A stretch of 64,000 nucleotides of DNA from Phlebotomus papatasi (Eukaryota; Arthropoda; Insecta; Diptera; Psychodidae). The notes under the pieces were generated by a model, which worked only from the letters and a program-made list of their open reading frames with translations, was not told the origin of the DNA and ran no database searches. The stretch spans positions 25,544,001 through 25,608,000 of the forward strand of contig NC_077222.1 of the NCBI RefSeq assembly GCF_024763615.1, written 5' to 3'. This document shows, piece by piece, positions 1-11,424 of the stretch; positions within the stretch are counted from its first letter, which is position 1, and the number at the start of each line of letters is the position of its first letter. Both the position numbers and the translations under genes were made by a program.

Positions 1-756
1 AACATTATGGGAATTGCTCTTACAATGTATACAAGAATTTTTTCTGGATTGTGAATTGGGGTTGGAATTGGAATTGAGATTGGAATTAGGATTGGAATTA
101 GAAGATTGAGAAGTACCCTCAGCACCATTGGATGAGTTACTCCCCCCACCCTGTCTCTGAATTGAGGAAGAATTGGTGTTTCGCCCCCCATTCCGCCCAT
201 TATCACGTGAAGAGGAATTTCTCCCCCCACCCCTTCCAGATTGCCTGGAATTGCCCCAGGATGAGGAATTGTTCCCCCCACTTCGCCCCCTTTGATCAGA
301 AGTCCTGGCCAGGGACCCTGAATTATTTGTGGATGATTCCTGAAAACTCCCTATCTCATTAAATCGCACATTTCTGGGACGATCGAGAAAAGCATAGGAG
401 CGGTTCCTCTCAATAAGTTTTAATTTTTGGGATAGCTCCGCTAATGTTGGGATTTCATATAGAAGAAGAGCATTAGACAGAGAGTAATGGAGATTTCTAC
501 GGATGAGACGAACTTTCTCGACTTCCGAAATTTCTTCATCCAGCTCCTCGAAGAGAGCTAACATGGATGCAAGAAAGACTTCTGCATTCTCCCCCACCCC
601 CTGCTTTCGATCCTCAATTTTCTTCCTAATAGCGAAATCGCTCTCAAGATTGCAAAAAGCACTTAGAAATTTCTCGCGGAACTCCTCCCACGTACAACTT
701 AAAAGATATTCCGAAAAGGAATCATACCACGTTTCAGCCCCATCGGAAAGTAACAC
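1..756 (-). pseudogene. gag: Retrotransposon Gag, C-terminal half (capsid end, basic tail, zinc knuckle)
   Basis: An uninterrupted frame on the - strand runs from about 756 to the window edge. It starts with a capsid-like stretch (ETWYDSFSEYLL, then WEEFREKFLSAF), passes through a charged region (AEVFLASMLALFEELDEE) and then a long low-complexity tail rich in Ser, Asn, Gly and Arg. After a run of Asn-Ser-Asn-Pro repeats it reaches CIHCKSNSH, which is the first three ligands of a CX2CX4HX4C nucleocapsid knuckle; the last Cys would be just outside the window. A stop codon lies at 757-759 in this frame, so the right limit marks the break with the N-terminal half. It would normally package element RNA. 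Confidence 0.8.
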
Positions 757-1768
757 TCAGAAAAGAGCTCTGTGGAAACAGCTCTTAATTTAGCTCTTGA
801 TATAAGAACGGGCATTCGTGTGTTGAGCTTAAAGACTATTTTACTTGAAGGAAAGCATTTATTTTAAAATATGCTTTGGTTCAAGAACGTACAGTCTTTG
901 AATTTTCAGAGATGGCAAAAATAGTCTCTGGAAGAATTTTAAGTACTAACAAGTTCCTGGAGCAAAGCATAACGAGTTTTGATTCTAGTATCAGATTTTT
1001 TCTGCTGTATCGCAACAATTTTGACGTACACTCACAATTAAAAACACAATAGAATTTCACGTTTTTTTATTGCCCTATGCCACCGTATACACTTCTTAAT
1101 TTATAATATTTCACATTCCCTATTGTTTTCCTAAAATCCAAGCGAAATTGATCAATTTTTGACTAAAAAAACTCACATTTGGGAAGATATTTCTCCATCC
1201 GATTATCGCTGAGCGAGATGCCCGACATGTTTACAATTTTTTTTTCACCCGAACCATCTCACAAAAATCTTTTAATTTTTCCTCTATATAAGTTTTTCTA
1301 AATAAAAAACCACCTTTTCACAACACTCCAGACACTTGAGCGAGCTCGTGGGGCACAATATTCTAATTTTCAAGAAAAAATATTTTCCTATTTTTCGAGC
1401 TTCACTTCACCAAATTTCCACGTAATTCTTATCGGCACTGTATTTTTTTGCACCACAAGACACTTCACTACTTGTAGAGGCTTCTCCCCACAATTTTCAC
1501 TATAATTTTATTGAAAAAACTCGCGAAAACAATCACAACTTTGCGAATTAATTGCACTGTGAATTATTTTGTCTGTCATTTGACAGCACTGGAAGTCACT
1601 GAAAATTTTCTCTGGAGAGACGGTACTCTCTCTCTCTCGCTCAAGACGCGGCAGCTCTTAGTTGATCTGTTTTAGAAAACAGCTCTTGATTCTAAGCACG
1701 ACATGTTTAGGTTGATTCGGCTCTTAAAATATTCTTACAGACAAGAGCTGCATTTTTGCAAATCCCAT
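757..1768. mobile_element. Unidentified ~1.0-kb insertion inside gag
   Basis: Gag homology stops near 750 and resumes near 1770, so the sequence between is an insertion. It has no long open frame. A 12-base direct repeat with one mismatch, CAGA(A/C)AAGAGCT, lies near each edge (758-769 and 1738-1749). Further AGCTCTT copies cluster at both ends (about 765-800 and 1650-1750), and AGCTCTTGAT occurs at both ends followed by similar bases. No inverted termini or poly(A) tail are clear. It could be a solo LTR, a MITE or a rearranged copy of a larger element; exact ends are uncertain by about 20 bases. Confidence 0.55.
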
Positions 1769-2852
1769 ATAAAGTTAGAACTGCCTTTTTCTGAGTGAAG
1801 AGTCTTATAGACCAAACCACCTCCTGCAGAGAAACGCCCTGGATCATGGCCATTCTCTCAACATCCCGCAAGAAGATTTTGGCCTTTTTCCCCTTGCGGT
1901 CACCAGAGAACCTAATTCCCCAGTCCTTTAACTGCAGGGGTTTTAATCTACGTGGAGCTGGTGTAGGAAACGGGTAGTGGCGTGACAAATTTTGGGGTTG
2001 AGAATCCCTAAATTCCCCAGAATGGACAGAACTGGATCTGCTGGAGGATCGAGATCTTCTACCAGCACATGAGAGTCTCAATTGCTCCATCGAATCCTGA
2101 ATATTTTTCAGGATATTCTCAAGACCTTTTATTTGAGCATTCTGAACATTAAATTGCTCAACCGTAACAAATTGGGATTGGGGCCTATCTTGAGGCTGAG
2201 ACACCGTGGATCCAATATTTGGGATGTCGAAAGTATCCCTACGGTCTTGCGAAAGGTTCAGATGTGGGTGCTTAAGAAATTCTGGGACAAAGGACTCACT
2301 GGAGGCAGAAAGTTTAGATGTGGGCTTCTCAAATGGTACCTTCTTCTTCTCCTGGACATAACAGTCCGAAAATAGGGACTTTTTTGGGCTTTTAAGACGT
2401 TTAGTCTTTTGGACAGGTGAAGCAGGACGAGGAATAGCACCCCCCACTTTTCCCGAGGCAGCATAATTCTTCAACTGTTCCCTGAACTGTTGCCTAAAAT
2501 TTGCAAGTTCAGCAAGAGCAGGACCATAAAGGGCATTTTTGGGATCTCGAGGGTCTGATGTGAATTTTAATTTATTTTCGATGTGCTGAAACATTGTGAA
2601 AATCTCAGCTTGCTTCGAAAAAAGGACCTCGATATTCCCTACTTGCTCTCTAAATTTTTTAATAACTTGTAAGGTGTCATCCCTAATTTTTTTAGCATCG
2701 CCTTCAACGGGAAATAAAGGGTTTCCGCCAGCAATAGCAACCTTTAAAAGATCGCGGGCTTCTTCTAATGAAGCTGGCCATTTAATTCCCCTGGCCTGTA
2801 ATTCCCAATCCAGTTGTTCTTCTGAGAGAAATTTTGGATTGAAATCCTCCAT
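1707..2852 (-). pseudogene. gag: Retrotransposon Gag, N-terminal half
   Basis: I place the start at the ATG at 2852 rather than the upstream in-frame ATG at 2918, because from 2852 the protein opens with MEDFNPKFLSEEQLDWELQ, followed by ARGIKWP, the usual N-terminal motif of insect gypsy-like Gags. A long hydrophilic linker follows, then a Ser/Arg-rich segment, then the entry to the capsid-like domain (LKDWGIRFSGDRKGKKAKIF, LRDVERMA, SIRLFTQKK). After about 1770 the frame runs into inserted DNA and stops at 1707-1709, so the last 20 or so codons are not Gag. The continuation is found at 756 and lower. The role would be particle assembly in the cytoplasm. Confidence 0.8.
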
Positions 2853-3264
2853 TTCTAACAGAGAACTCCCCAAAAGGGGGTAAAAATAGCCGAAAAAAGA
2901 AAAAAAAAAATCTCCCAAAAAGGGAAAAAAAAGAAAGAAAAATATCTTAATACACTCCTATTCCAGAAAAAATGGATGAAAAATCCAGAAAACTACACCC
3001 AATGGAGATATAAATCACGAAAGAAAAAAAAATCTCCAACGGAAAATCACAAAGAATATTATACGAAATAAATTACACGACGACAAGTAACAAATTAACA
3101 TTCTCTTCCACGCGCCAAATTTTTTATTACCCCACCGTTAGGTCAATCGCATTCACTCCTAATGAGTTGCAAAAATCACCAAAAATGCACTGATAAGAGG
3201 TCAATGAACTCTGGGGAACCGGCAAATTAACCATGGGATAAACTTGAAAATCTACTCACGATTT
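2853..3264 (-). other. Retrotransposon 5' leader
   Basis: This is untranslated sequence between the primer-binding site and the gag start, purine-rich on the coding strand near 2880-3030. Near 3111-3130 is a second GCGCCAAA followed by a T-rich run, resembling the primer-binding site and LTR junction at 3281-3310. It may be the remnant of another LTR junction, or chance. No coding frame is supported. Confidence 0.5.
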
Positions 3265-3283
3265 CCTTTTGCGTCGGGCGCCA
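3265..3283 (-). promoter_or_regulatory. tRNA primer-binding site of the LTR retrotransposon
   Basis: On the coding strand the sequence directly after the LTR begins TGGCGCCCGA, which pairs with a tRNA 3' end finishing TCGGGCGCCA, as in tRNA-Lys-type primers. The match weakens after about 10 bases, so the primer identity is tentative. It fixes the inner edge of the LTR and the element orientation. Confidence 0.65.
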
Positions 3284-3713
3284 AAATATTGGGAAAAATC
3301 TTTTATTCCTCCCTTCTATTCCCTCCGTTCCTTCCTTCCTTCAGGTCCCACGTTCGGGGCAAGGACTATGTCCCACACTCCCCTGTGTTCTCCGGTGAGA
3401 ACACTCCCACGGAGGTTGAGATGGGAATTTGGGAGAGGTGGATGTGGCAGAGGTTACTCCGGAAAGCTCAGCATTGGGCTTGATGTTCTTGGGGGCTCCC
3501 GGTGGCTTCAGTGGCTTCAATGCTTGGTGGTGATGATGGTGTTGCTGCTGGGGATTGGGCTGGTGGAGATGGGCGAGGTGATTGATGTTGCCTCCTCGGC
3601 GGTCAGTGGTGAAAGAGGCCGATTGGCGCTCTTTTACTTATCAGCTGCTGCTGATTTTTCTCCCTCCTCTCCTCGTCGCTAGCGCCCTCGTCGCCTCAGC
3701 AGGGCAACACACT
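3284..3713 (-). repeat. 5' long terminal repeat of the retrotransposon
   Basis: The inner edge is set by the primer-binding site, leaving an LTR end of AATATT on the coding strand. The outer edge is placed at AGTGTGTTGCCC (coding strand, ending near 3713), giving about 430 bp, an AGT...ATT form as in several insect gypsy-group elements. A polyadenylation signal AATAAA lies on the coding strand near 3302-3307, close to the inner end as expected for R/U5. The GC-rich body contrasts with its AT-rich surroundings. Open frames here on the + strand are accidental. The partner LTR is outside the window, so the ends could not be checked. Confidence 0.6.
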
Positions 3714-4832
3714 CCACAGTTTTAAATTTAAATATGTTGCGCTCGCAACAAGAGTAAGAACTGTGAAATTGAAATTAAATAAAAAAAGCTTTTCTGAGTG
3801 ATTCTCTATTTTTTTTTCAATGTGAAAAAGTGCCTTTTCCTTATAGGCAGCATAATTTTCCGTTTTTCTTCATGGCTTGACAACATTTTTTTTACCTCGT
3901 CTTCAACATGGGAATTCCACAAATATGACTTGAAGTATCTTCTTCCTTTCGCAATTTCTTATATCTCGTGGAATAAAATTGCATTTACTCATACTGCAAT
4001 ACTCACAATCAGTTCTATTTCGGTTAATGGGGAAAAGCAACATGAATTGAATAATAAAACTTTCTTTTAAATATACTCATAAAAAAAGAACTGTAAAAAA
4101 ATGTTTTTGGAGAAGTTTTATGAATTATTGCCCCGGGAGAGATAAAAGCTTTTGAACTTTCAAATTCAGTAAACTTAATTTTGCACCACTAAAAAGAATG
4201 AAAAAATAGAACTAAATGAATAGGGGTGTTAGAGACTTTATAATTCAGCTTCACATATGCTTTTATTAAAAATTGTTTGGTCCTCTCTTCAGGAAGCAGT
4301 GGCTTTTGCTAGGAAGTACCACATTTTATGATATCTAACCCCGTGCATGTCTTAAAATAGTCTCATCTGCTTCCCTCTCCCTTAACTCTTTAACCTTTTC
4401 ATACTTCTTATCATTTAATTAATCTTTTCTTTACATGAAGACGTAGTGTAAGGATTGACAATTCTTTGAAATACACTTAACATTTTCATGTCCGACTCCT
4501 GTGAGCTTTTTTTAATTGTTTAAAGTCTGAAAACAGGGGTAAATTTGAGAAGAAATAAATCTGGCAAATGATGAGAAACTCTTGTATTCATTACTCAACT
4601 CAAAATAAATCTTAAAACTGGAGCAAACGGTTTAATGAATAAAGTTTCATTGTGCATTAATGGGAACAAGAAAAAATGTAATAAATTAGAAAAGATTTTT
4701 ACGAGTGTATTTGTCCCAAGAGTTTAATAAAAATTCTATTTTCCACTACAGTTAAATTTTAAAAGTTTCCTTGTGATCCACTTGCAGGTTATGCGATCCG
4801 GAAGATTGCAATAAGTTCTTAATAACCTATGG
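3714..4832. other. AT-rich intergenic DNA, nothing recognised
   Basis: There are no supported exons, RNA genes or clear inverted-repeat elements here. The one short open frame near 3798-4070 has no recognisable domain and biased AT-rich codons. Confidence 0.5.
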
Positions 4833-5002
4833 CATTGGTAAAAATAAAAAGATAAAATTAATCCAAATTTGATCCTTTTGCAAGGGATGGATTAAATTTC
4901 AAACCTGAATGTACATTTATCATAATAGAACATGTTAATTTAATCCATCCTTTGCAAAAGGATCAAATTTGGATCAATTTCATCTTTTTATTTTTACCAG
5001 TG
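4833..5002. mobile_element. Foldback MITE, CACTGGTAAAAATAAA tips
   Basis: A near-perfect inverted repeat of about 65 bp per arm: the left arm begins CATTGGTAAAAATAAAAAG and the right arm is its complement ending in TTTTTACCAGTG. The arms include GATCCTTTTGCAA and its complement. A short AT-rich loop separates them. There is no coding capacity. The same tips bound the larger element at 11425-12665. Confidence 0.85.
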
Positions 5003-5188
5003 GGCATTGGAAATAATTTTCCTAAAAAAAATGTATATTTAAAAAAAAGTGACGGTTGAACAAATATTCTTTACAATAATTTCTCCCAGTGCAGTGTGTA
5101 AAGTCCTTAAGTCATTTGTAATAGCTAAACAGTTTAAGCTTTCTACGGGCTTTAGACCGGGGTCTTTAGTTTTATAGTTTAATTGCTG

Positions 5189-5721
5189 TATAGTCAAGTT
5201 TGCTAATCCGGGCGCTTCGCTATCTGGATCGTTTTAATCCACTTAAAATAATATTTTTATTTCCGTAATATAGTCACTACAGTAACATAATATAACTATT
5301 CAAGTTTGAAAAAAAGCAAAAATAATATTTTTATCCATTAAATAATTGACTGTAATCGACTCATTTCAATCTTGTGCCAGCTGGATTCTTAACTAAAAAT
5401 TTTCTATTTGATAGCTGGTTGTTTGAAAACATTTATTGTTTTTTCCTTGTGAAAAAAAGTATTTTAAATCCAAAGGTTAAATTAAAAGTGCATTAGCGAA
5501 AAGGCGACCCAGTTGGTGCATGTTGACTTATTTCAGTATTATCATTATTTTATAAATTGTGTCTTTAATATTTTTGATAATTTTTTTTATATTATATTTC
5601 TGAATGAAACAGTGAATAATTCTATAGATTTGGAAGAAGTGAAAAAGAATTTCATCAGTTCAAAAACAAGCGTTTAAGTAGCACTCTTCGGAAAACGATC
5701 CAGTTACCCCACCTTACTATA
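5189..5721. mobile_element. MITE with TATA-flanked ends (copy 1 of a two-copy family)
   Basis: This 533-bp block begins TATAGTCAAGT and ends ACCTTACTATA, with TATA at both sides. It is the reverse complement of the interrupted block at 42173-44444; matching landmarks include AATCCGGGCGCTTCGCTAT near one end and CGGAAAACGATCC near the other. There is no coding frame. TA-rich target use fits a Tc1/mariner-type or similar transposase, which is inference. Confidence 0.75.
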
Positions 5722-6006
5722 ATTTTGTTTATATCTTGTAAATCGGCTACAACTTCTTGTTGTTTAGAGGGCCCTGACGTTCAGGTACTAGGCTAACCCC
5801 CTTTTAAAGACTAATTTAGATAGAAAAAATATGACCATTAATAAAATCGAGCAACATTTCTTGATCAAAAATAAAGCTTTTGGTACACGGGTGGTTTAAG
5901 ACGGTGTGTGTAGACCTAATTAGAACTTAGAAGACTTAAAATAATAAATACAATTTAATTTAAATGAATTTGAAACTGGAGCTTTGGAACTGGTTTTAGC
6001 ATTAAA

Positions 6007-6080
6007 ATAAAGAGGTGGCAAATTGTCACAGCTGCATGAAATGCTCGAACTCGTGACCTAGATACTACTTATTCCTCAAA
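6007..6080 (-). repeat. SINE-like fragment with tRNA-type B box
   Basis: On the - strand the segment carries CACGAGTTCGAGCATTTC, close to an RNA polymerase III B box (GGTTCGANTCC). The same block recurs at 11465, 20632 and 36777 (same orientation) and at about 30850 (opposite). Only the head is present here. Confidence 0.5.
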
Positions 6081-6619
6081 ATTAGTTTTTGCATCATTTA
6101 ACTTTATTAATAAAGTTCTCTAGAAGTCTGTTTCATGGAAGAAGAGGAAGAAAAGTACACAAGAATTTGAGTATATTTCACAAAAGTTTTTCCACTGCAC
6201 AACATGTTTTTTATGTTTACCGATTTGAACCAAATAATACAAAACACGAAATAGATTGTCCAAAATAACTTAGGAAGACTAAGATTAAGATTTGTCTCTG
6301 GATCGGTTATATTTCACACTATTATACACTCCCCATTCCCCCTGTTCTATCTTAACCCCCAAGGCGGATAAACCTGCTCTATATCCTGTCTTGCCGAATT
6401 TATCAATTAAAAAAAAACTCTAAATTTGTCATATGACATTGTCAAACTCTTACAGAATTCCCGTACTGGGCAGTGAATTTACTTTTATACGAATAAACAT
6501 TGTATATCGCAACTCTTTTTTACAGTGGTACCAACATTTCTTTAGTCGATTTATTGTCAATGCATTGACATTACTTCTTCATTCATTCACTGGTCGGATT
6601 CAAGACTAATATATGACAG

Positions 6620-6710
6620 CTGAAAAATCTGCAGCTGCCTAGGCTCGAACCCGAGACCTCACAATCATACAGACACTACTCTAACCCCTGGATCACGATG
6701 ATTCATTTTT
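6620..6710 (-). repeat. tRNA-derived SINE head
   Basis: Read on the - strand the order is CGTGATCCAGGGGTTAGAG (A-box-like, tRNA 5' half), about 35 bases, then TCTCGGGTTCGAGCC (good B box). Spacing is that of a tRNA or tRNA-derived SINE. The acceptor stem does not close properly, so I call a SINE head rather than a functional tRNA. Polymerase III would transcribe it leftward. Confidence 0.55.
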
Positions 6711-6841
6711 AATTGAAATTAATCATAGGTTGATAAACTGAATGAAACTGGATCAACTGAATAATGTAGGTTAGATATTCCAAGGCGGTTTAAATGAATT
6801 CAAACAAAAAAAACGTTCTCAAATGGTTTTTTGGTCTTTGA

Positions 6842-7337
6842 TTTTTAACCCTTTAACGATGAGACAGTTTTCGCGGACGGAAAATCAGCAATAAAAATGA
6901 AACCGATAAACAAAATCAGTAAAAGGTCTTACATCTAGCCTTATAAAATCCAACAAAATCTGATTGGATATATTTTTTACCTCTATGAGCGATAGGGACA
7001 AAAATAGCCTAAAAATTTAAGTAATTTTTCAGCAAATACCAATGAATGATAATTTTTAATCTAATGAAAAATATTATCTTTGAGTATTGTAGTTTCTTTT
7101 TCCAAAACGGTTTTGCTTAATAAAAATTTAATAAGAATTTAAAAATTCGTCATTTTTTAGGTTAAAAATTTACTATATGGCAAATAGCTGGAGACTTGCA
7201 AAAAATATCCTAGATTCCTTCAACCTTCTACTGTGCAATTGTGTACAAACATTAGAAAAAAGTAACTTCAGGTAGTCAGGAAAAATTATTTTCTTTATGG
7301 GACACCGGTGTTCCAATCGTCCTTAAAGGGTTAAAAA
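6842..7337 (-). mobile_element. MITE family with CCCTTTAA tips, copy A
   Basis: It is bounded by inverted TTAACCCTTTAA-type tips (6845 and 7325-7337). The body matches 51653-52370 and the split copy at 42104-44600 in opposite orientation: on the - strand it holds TCCTTAAAGGG, ACACCGGTGTTCC, CCTGACTACCTGAAGTTA, then GAATCTAGGATATTTTTTGC. There is no coding frame. Confidence 0.7.
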
Positions 7338-8181
7338 CCTTAACACAGGGGGTCTTGGGATCATGCACATCTTGCAGATTTTCAAAATGAAATATTGTTT
7401 GTGCCGTTTGTGCGTAGGAAAATAGAATGGTTAGATCAGATACGGTCCCGGAATCAGAGAAGAACAAGAGGGATAAGTGTGTGGTATTTATGGTTAAAGA
7501 GTTTTTTTTAAACCCTTGTTCCCATGCCAAATTGTAGCTTCCTACTTCTTCTGAGAAAGGAGTTATAAGGCAAAATGCTCCTATTTTGTATAGGGGCCAT
7601 TCAATTGCCATCAAAAAGTCAGATCAGGAGAGGGAGTGGTACGCATAGATAATAAGTTTAAGTTATACACTGATTCTTTACCAAATTTGATTATTAAAAT
7701 CGCACCAGATGTTCTTGCGCAATTTGTTGTCAAAACAACGATTTTTTTTTCGAAGATCAAAAGCTTTTTTACAATGACTCTCAGCGTTTATTGTCCTACG
7801 TTCTGGCAACTTTATAATCTTATATCGGTAACTACAAAATATACCTCCTCTCGTTTGTGGCAATTCCATATAGTTTTATCTATCTATCTATCTATCTATT
7901 TTTAAAATCGATTCCACAAATTGGTTTAGATTGATAAGATAAATATGTATATTTTCGTTTGCATAATCGCATTAGCTGCATAATCCTAGGACCTTCTCTA
8001 TTAAGAATGATTTAACGATATTTTAGTATACGGAGGAAATGTCCATTAAAACATCTAATATCGTTTTAGAGCAATCCCAAAAAAATGGTTTTGGCGGGAA
8101 AAGAGAAGTGTGGGAAGAATATTATTCCACTGAGGAAAAAACGTTGGTTCGATTAACTTTTTTTCCTCATAACTTTAACAA
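7338..8181. other. AT-rich DNA with a TATC microsatellite
   Basis: About six TATC units run at 7876-7899. Near 8060-8110 a short stretch (GAGCAATCCCA followed by a purine-rich run) resembles part of the repeat at 37225-37290. No gene is supported; the open frames here are short and featureless. Confidence 0.5.
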
Positions 8182-8287
8182 TTTTAGGTGTAAAAATATA
8201 TTAACATTTTTAATGTTAATTTTACACCTTTTTAAGGGTAAAATTAACATGAAAAAGGGTAACTTTAACCCCTAATACACCTAAAAA
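8182..8287. mobile_element. Short foldback MITE, TTTTAGGTGTA tips
   Basis: A 106-bp foldback bounded by TTTTAGGTGTA and its complement TACACCTAAAA. Internal TTAACAT / ATGTTAA and GGTAAAATTAAC motifs pair with one another. It is non-coding. Confidence 0.7.
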
Positions 8288-9075
8288 GCATAATATTTAC
8301 ACCGATTTCGGATCAATACTGCAGGGTAAAATAAAAATTTTCGGAATGTTATTTTGACTTTTTCGGATTTCTCTGATATTTTTTGGTATTTGGTATCATA
8401 TCAATGGTATTTGGGACATGGGACGGGGGGGACGTTCTGTAAGGGTCTGAAGCCTCTACTTCTTCATAGTTTGGCCTTTGTTGGTGACGACGGTGAAATG
8501 GATATACAGTCAAAGAATATGACTTGTTTTCAGATAAATTGCTTAATTCCCGAAGATTTGTTAAATACCTAGGTAGTGACACCTCCATGGTAAGTTCTCT
8601 TTTTTATATGGAGCTATTTGAAGCCAGTTCCTTTACACAGCGCACAGAAACGCTAGGAAAAAGTTATTTAGACAAAAATCTAGTTTTTATATTTATTCCG
8701 CAACAGGGATCAGTGACTTCCAAAAGCGGAAGAGTTCCTATTTTAAGTTACTTCGCGTAAAGGTTGTAAATGTAGAAAAAATCCCATACGTGTTTGTATG
8801 AAAAACGAGTTAAGACTTTAACTCCATAGCCCACACGTCAGGGGGTATCTAAGTATAAAAGTTTAAAATTTTGGTGAGCAAAAAATCACGGAAAATAATG
8901 TGATTATACAGGCTTTCGACTTAAGATTTAGTCATATCGTTTAACTCTGAAAAACCTATAAAATTGGTTGCTAATTAGGGTTTTGAAACTTTCGGGAACT
9001 GGACCAAACTTCTAGAATGAGGCTGCTTTAGGTTAATTTTGAATAGATATTAATTGTGAATTTTTAGATCTTCTC
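8288..9075. other. Intergenic DNA, nothing recognised
   Basis: No exon, RNA gene or clear element could be supported. Overlapping short frames near 8349-8760 occur on both strands and show no domain. Confidence 0.4.
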
Positions 9076-9625
9076 ACTAATAATCTTTTCAATAATGAAG
9101 AAGCTTGTCAGAAGCGTGGTGAAGAAGGCTAAGCTTCGGTAAGTTATCAGTTTCCAAAGCGATATTCTTTCCTATTCTCACCTATAGTCATGAGATTTGG
9201 GTAACGACCGAAAAAGTAAGATCGCGAGTATAAGCTGCCAAGTTGAGGTACCTCTGAGAGGTTAAATGAATCATTCGTCGAGGTCAAATGAGTAACGTCA
9301 CCGTTCATGAGAAGCTAAAAGTCGAAGAGTTGCTTTTTCGAGTTGAGAGATCGCAATTTCGGAAAAATTTGTGAAGAGAAAACAAGTCGGGGCAGATCCA
9401 GGACAAGGTGTCTGATGCAAATTCAGGATCTAGCCTTGAATCGTTTTGGGATCGCCTCCAAACACCTTCCTGAAGTGACAGACATGCGTCAGGCGTAGGC
9501 TGCTAACTTGGACATAAGCAAGAAGTTCAAGGACCAAGAAAAACAGAAAAAATAGATTAAAGAGAAAAGAGGCGTAGACTTGGTAGAAGATCTTCGCGGT
9601 GTGTTTCTGTTATTTATCCGAACCA
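9076..9625 (+). pseudogene. GC-richer island, possible decayed coding sequence, unrecognised
   Basis: This stretch is less AT-rich than its surroundings and reads as Lys/Arg/Glu-rich protein in pieces across different + strand frames: MKKLVRSVVKKAKLR then stop (from 9094), later HEKLKVEELLFRVERSQFR, later QDLALNRFGIASKHLPE followed by SKKFKDQEKQKK. Each piece ends at a stop or frameshift and there are no convincing splice sites between them. It looks like a decayed retrocopy or transposon fragment, but I do not recognise the protein. Confidence 0.3.
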
Positions 9626-11424
9626 GTAAGGAAACATTAAAATTTAAATTTATGTTCTATTCAAAATTATCCCATTGCACCCTATATTGTCTTTTCGGTA
9701 AAGTTCGAGTAAGTTAGAGCAATTGCTCATAAAAACGACGATATCTATGAAGTTTTTGACCTAATTTTTGACATTTTACGAAGAATTTTATTTCACGAAA
9801 TTGCAAATTTCTACTGTATTTCTTTTATCTCATGAGATAATAATCTAACACACGTAGTACACTGAAAATGTACTTTATAAAATATTTGACATTCTACTGT
9901 GGCAATTCTCACATTGCAAACACTGCACAATGATAATACAAGAACAAAAATTGCAATGCAAGCTGATTTCATGCACATCACCTCATTGTGTCCTTTTTGC
10001 CAACAACGCAAACACAACTCGAGCTTTTGTTTTCTAATCAAACACTTCTATCAAGATCAGAGACTTAAGATATTTTTATATAGCATCCAAAATACCAATG
10101 ATTCACACCGCTACAGTGTAATTTTGTGGGGAAATTGTTGGAACAGTTTTTGAACAAAATTAATTTTGAAGGTTATTCGTTAATTACCTTCCGCCATGGG
10201 TTTGACTTCACAAGAAAAGTTTATAATTTTGTTACAAAGCAATCTCGAAAGCATCCTGGCAAAAAGGGCTACATTATTTTTCCTATAAAACTAATTTGGC
10301 TCACACGACAAAGTTTTCTTCAATTTTATTGCAGGACTGATATTAATAAAGCTGATGAAAATTATTTCCAGCTAAAATTCGATATTTTTATCGTTATTTT
10401 CAATGGGATATTTCCAATTATTTTCCGATATTAATGGTTTTCCATTTGAATTTGTTAAAAATTTCACAAACCACTGACCACAAACACTCAAATAACCATC
10501 ACAATTTAACGGAAATTGAACAAAAAAAAAGTGGAAATATCGATTAAAATAGTTTTTTTTTTACATATCACATAATCTGCTCTGTTTTTTTTCCTTTGCA
10601 CTTTTCCATCGCAAAATCATTTTGAATTATTACAATTAATTCCACTTTTTTCATATAATTTATTTACACTTGGCAGAAAAATCGCGGGAAATAGTAAACA
10701 ATTCATACCCCATTCATAAATTATATTGGAGTTATCTGGAAATTAATAAAGCCCAAAATTCCCTTCACTTTATCCTATTTACTCAGCACAGAAAAGTCGT
10801 TTTATTTGTTTTTGTTACTAAATAAATATTCAGCTTTTTAATTTTTGATATTCTCTAAAAATCATGTTGGTCCTCATAAGGCTCATGGTATGAGCTGAGA
10901 GTGATAAAAATTGTTCATTTAGGCTGTTTAATCCTCCACAAATCTCTGAGGGATAATTACTCATATTTTTGTTGGTAAATAAAATTCTCTTTGGACTATA
11001 ATTTGAAGCTTTAATACCATGACATATGGTTTGGATTTTATCGTAATTTGAATTAAAATTAGTCTGCGAATTCTCTAAAATATCAATCAATCTGTCATTG
11101 TACTTTTTAAGTATTTTCTTTTTACTAGGGCTGGGAAGGAATCAGTGTCCTAGAGCAGATCGATAAACGAAAGCAAAAACCATTATTATTTCCACCATCG
11201 CATATTTTATGCTATTTTCCTTCTTTCAGTATAAGAAAGATTAATGGCAATTACCCAAGCAATTAAGTAATAAAGTTTGCTGGAAAGTGTCTTTCCTGTC
11301 ATAAAAAATATGAAATAAATAATGAATATTTCTAGGTAACTTGTTATACATGCAAAAGTTTTCTAAAGTCATGTTTAAAATACACTTTACTAATCAATTC
11401 ACTAGGTAATCTTGTTAAATCTAG
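9626..11424. other. AT-rich intergenic DNA, nothing recognised
   Basis: Several short open frames occur on both strands (for example 10126-10434 + and 10830-11090 -), but none has a recognisable domain, signal or splice structure. No tRNA or clear inverted-repeat element was seen. Confidence 0.4.

Larger units (their letters stand above)
1..3713 (-). mobile_element. LTR retrotransposon, Ty3/gypsy-like, 5' portion, interrupted
   Basis: Read on the - strand this is, in order, an LTR (about 3284-3713), a tRNA primer-binding site next to it, an untranslated leader, a gag frame broken in two, and a zinc-knuckle cysteine cluster at the left window edge. Protease, reverse transcriptase and integrase would lie to the left of base 1 and are not visible. 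Gag architecture (N-terminal ELxxRGI-like helix motif, central capsid-like region, Ser/Asn/Gly-rich tail, CCHC-type knuckle) is that of insect gypsy-like elements. The copy cannot make intact Gag because about 1 kb is inserted in the capsid region. The Ty3/gypsy assignment is inference, since no pol sequence is seen. Confidence 0.8.

Noticed and set aside
3269..3682. A 137-residue + strand open frame
   Set aside because: It lies in the LTR of a retrotransposon running the other way; GC-rich LTR sequence yields chance frames.
6620..6710. A functional tRNA gene on the - strand
   Set aside because: The A and B boxes are good, but the acceptor and anticodon stems do not pair properly, so a SINE head is more likely.
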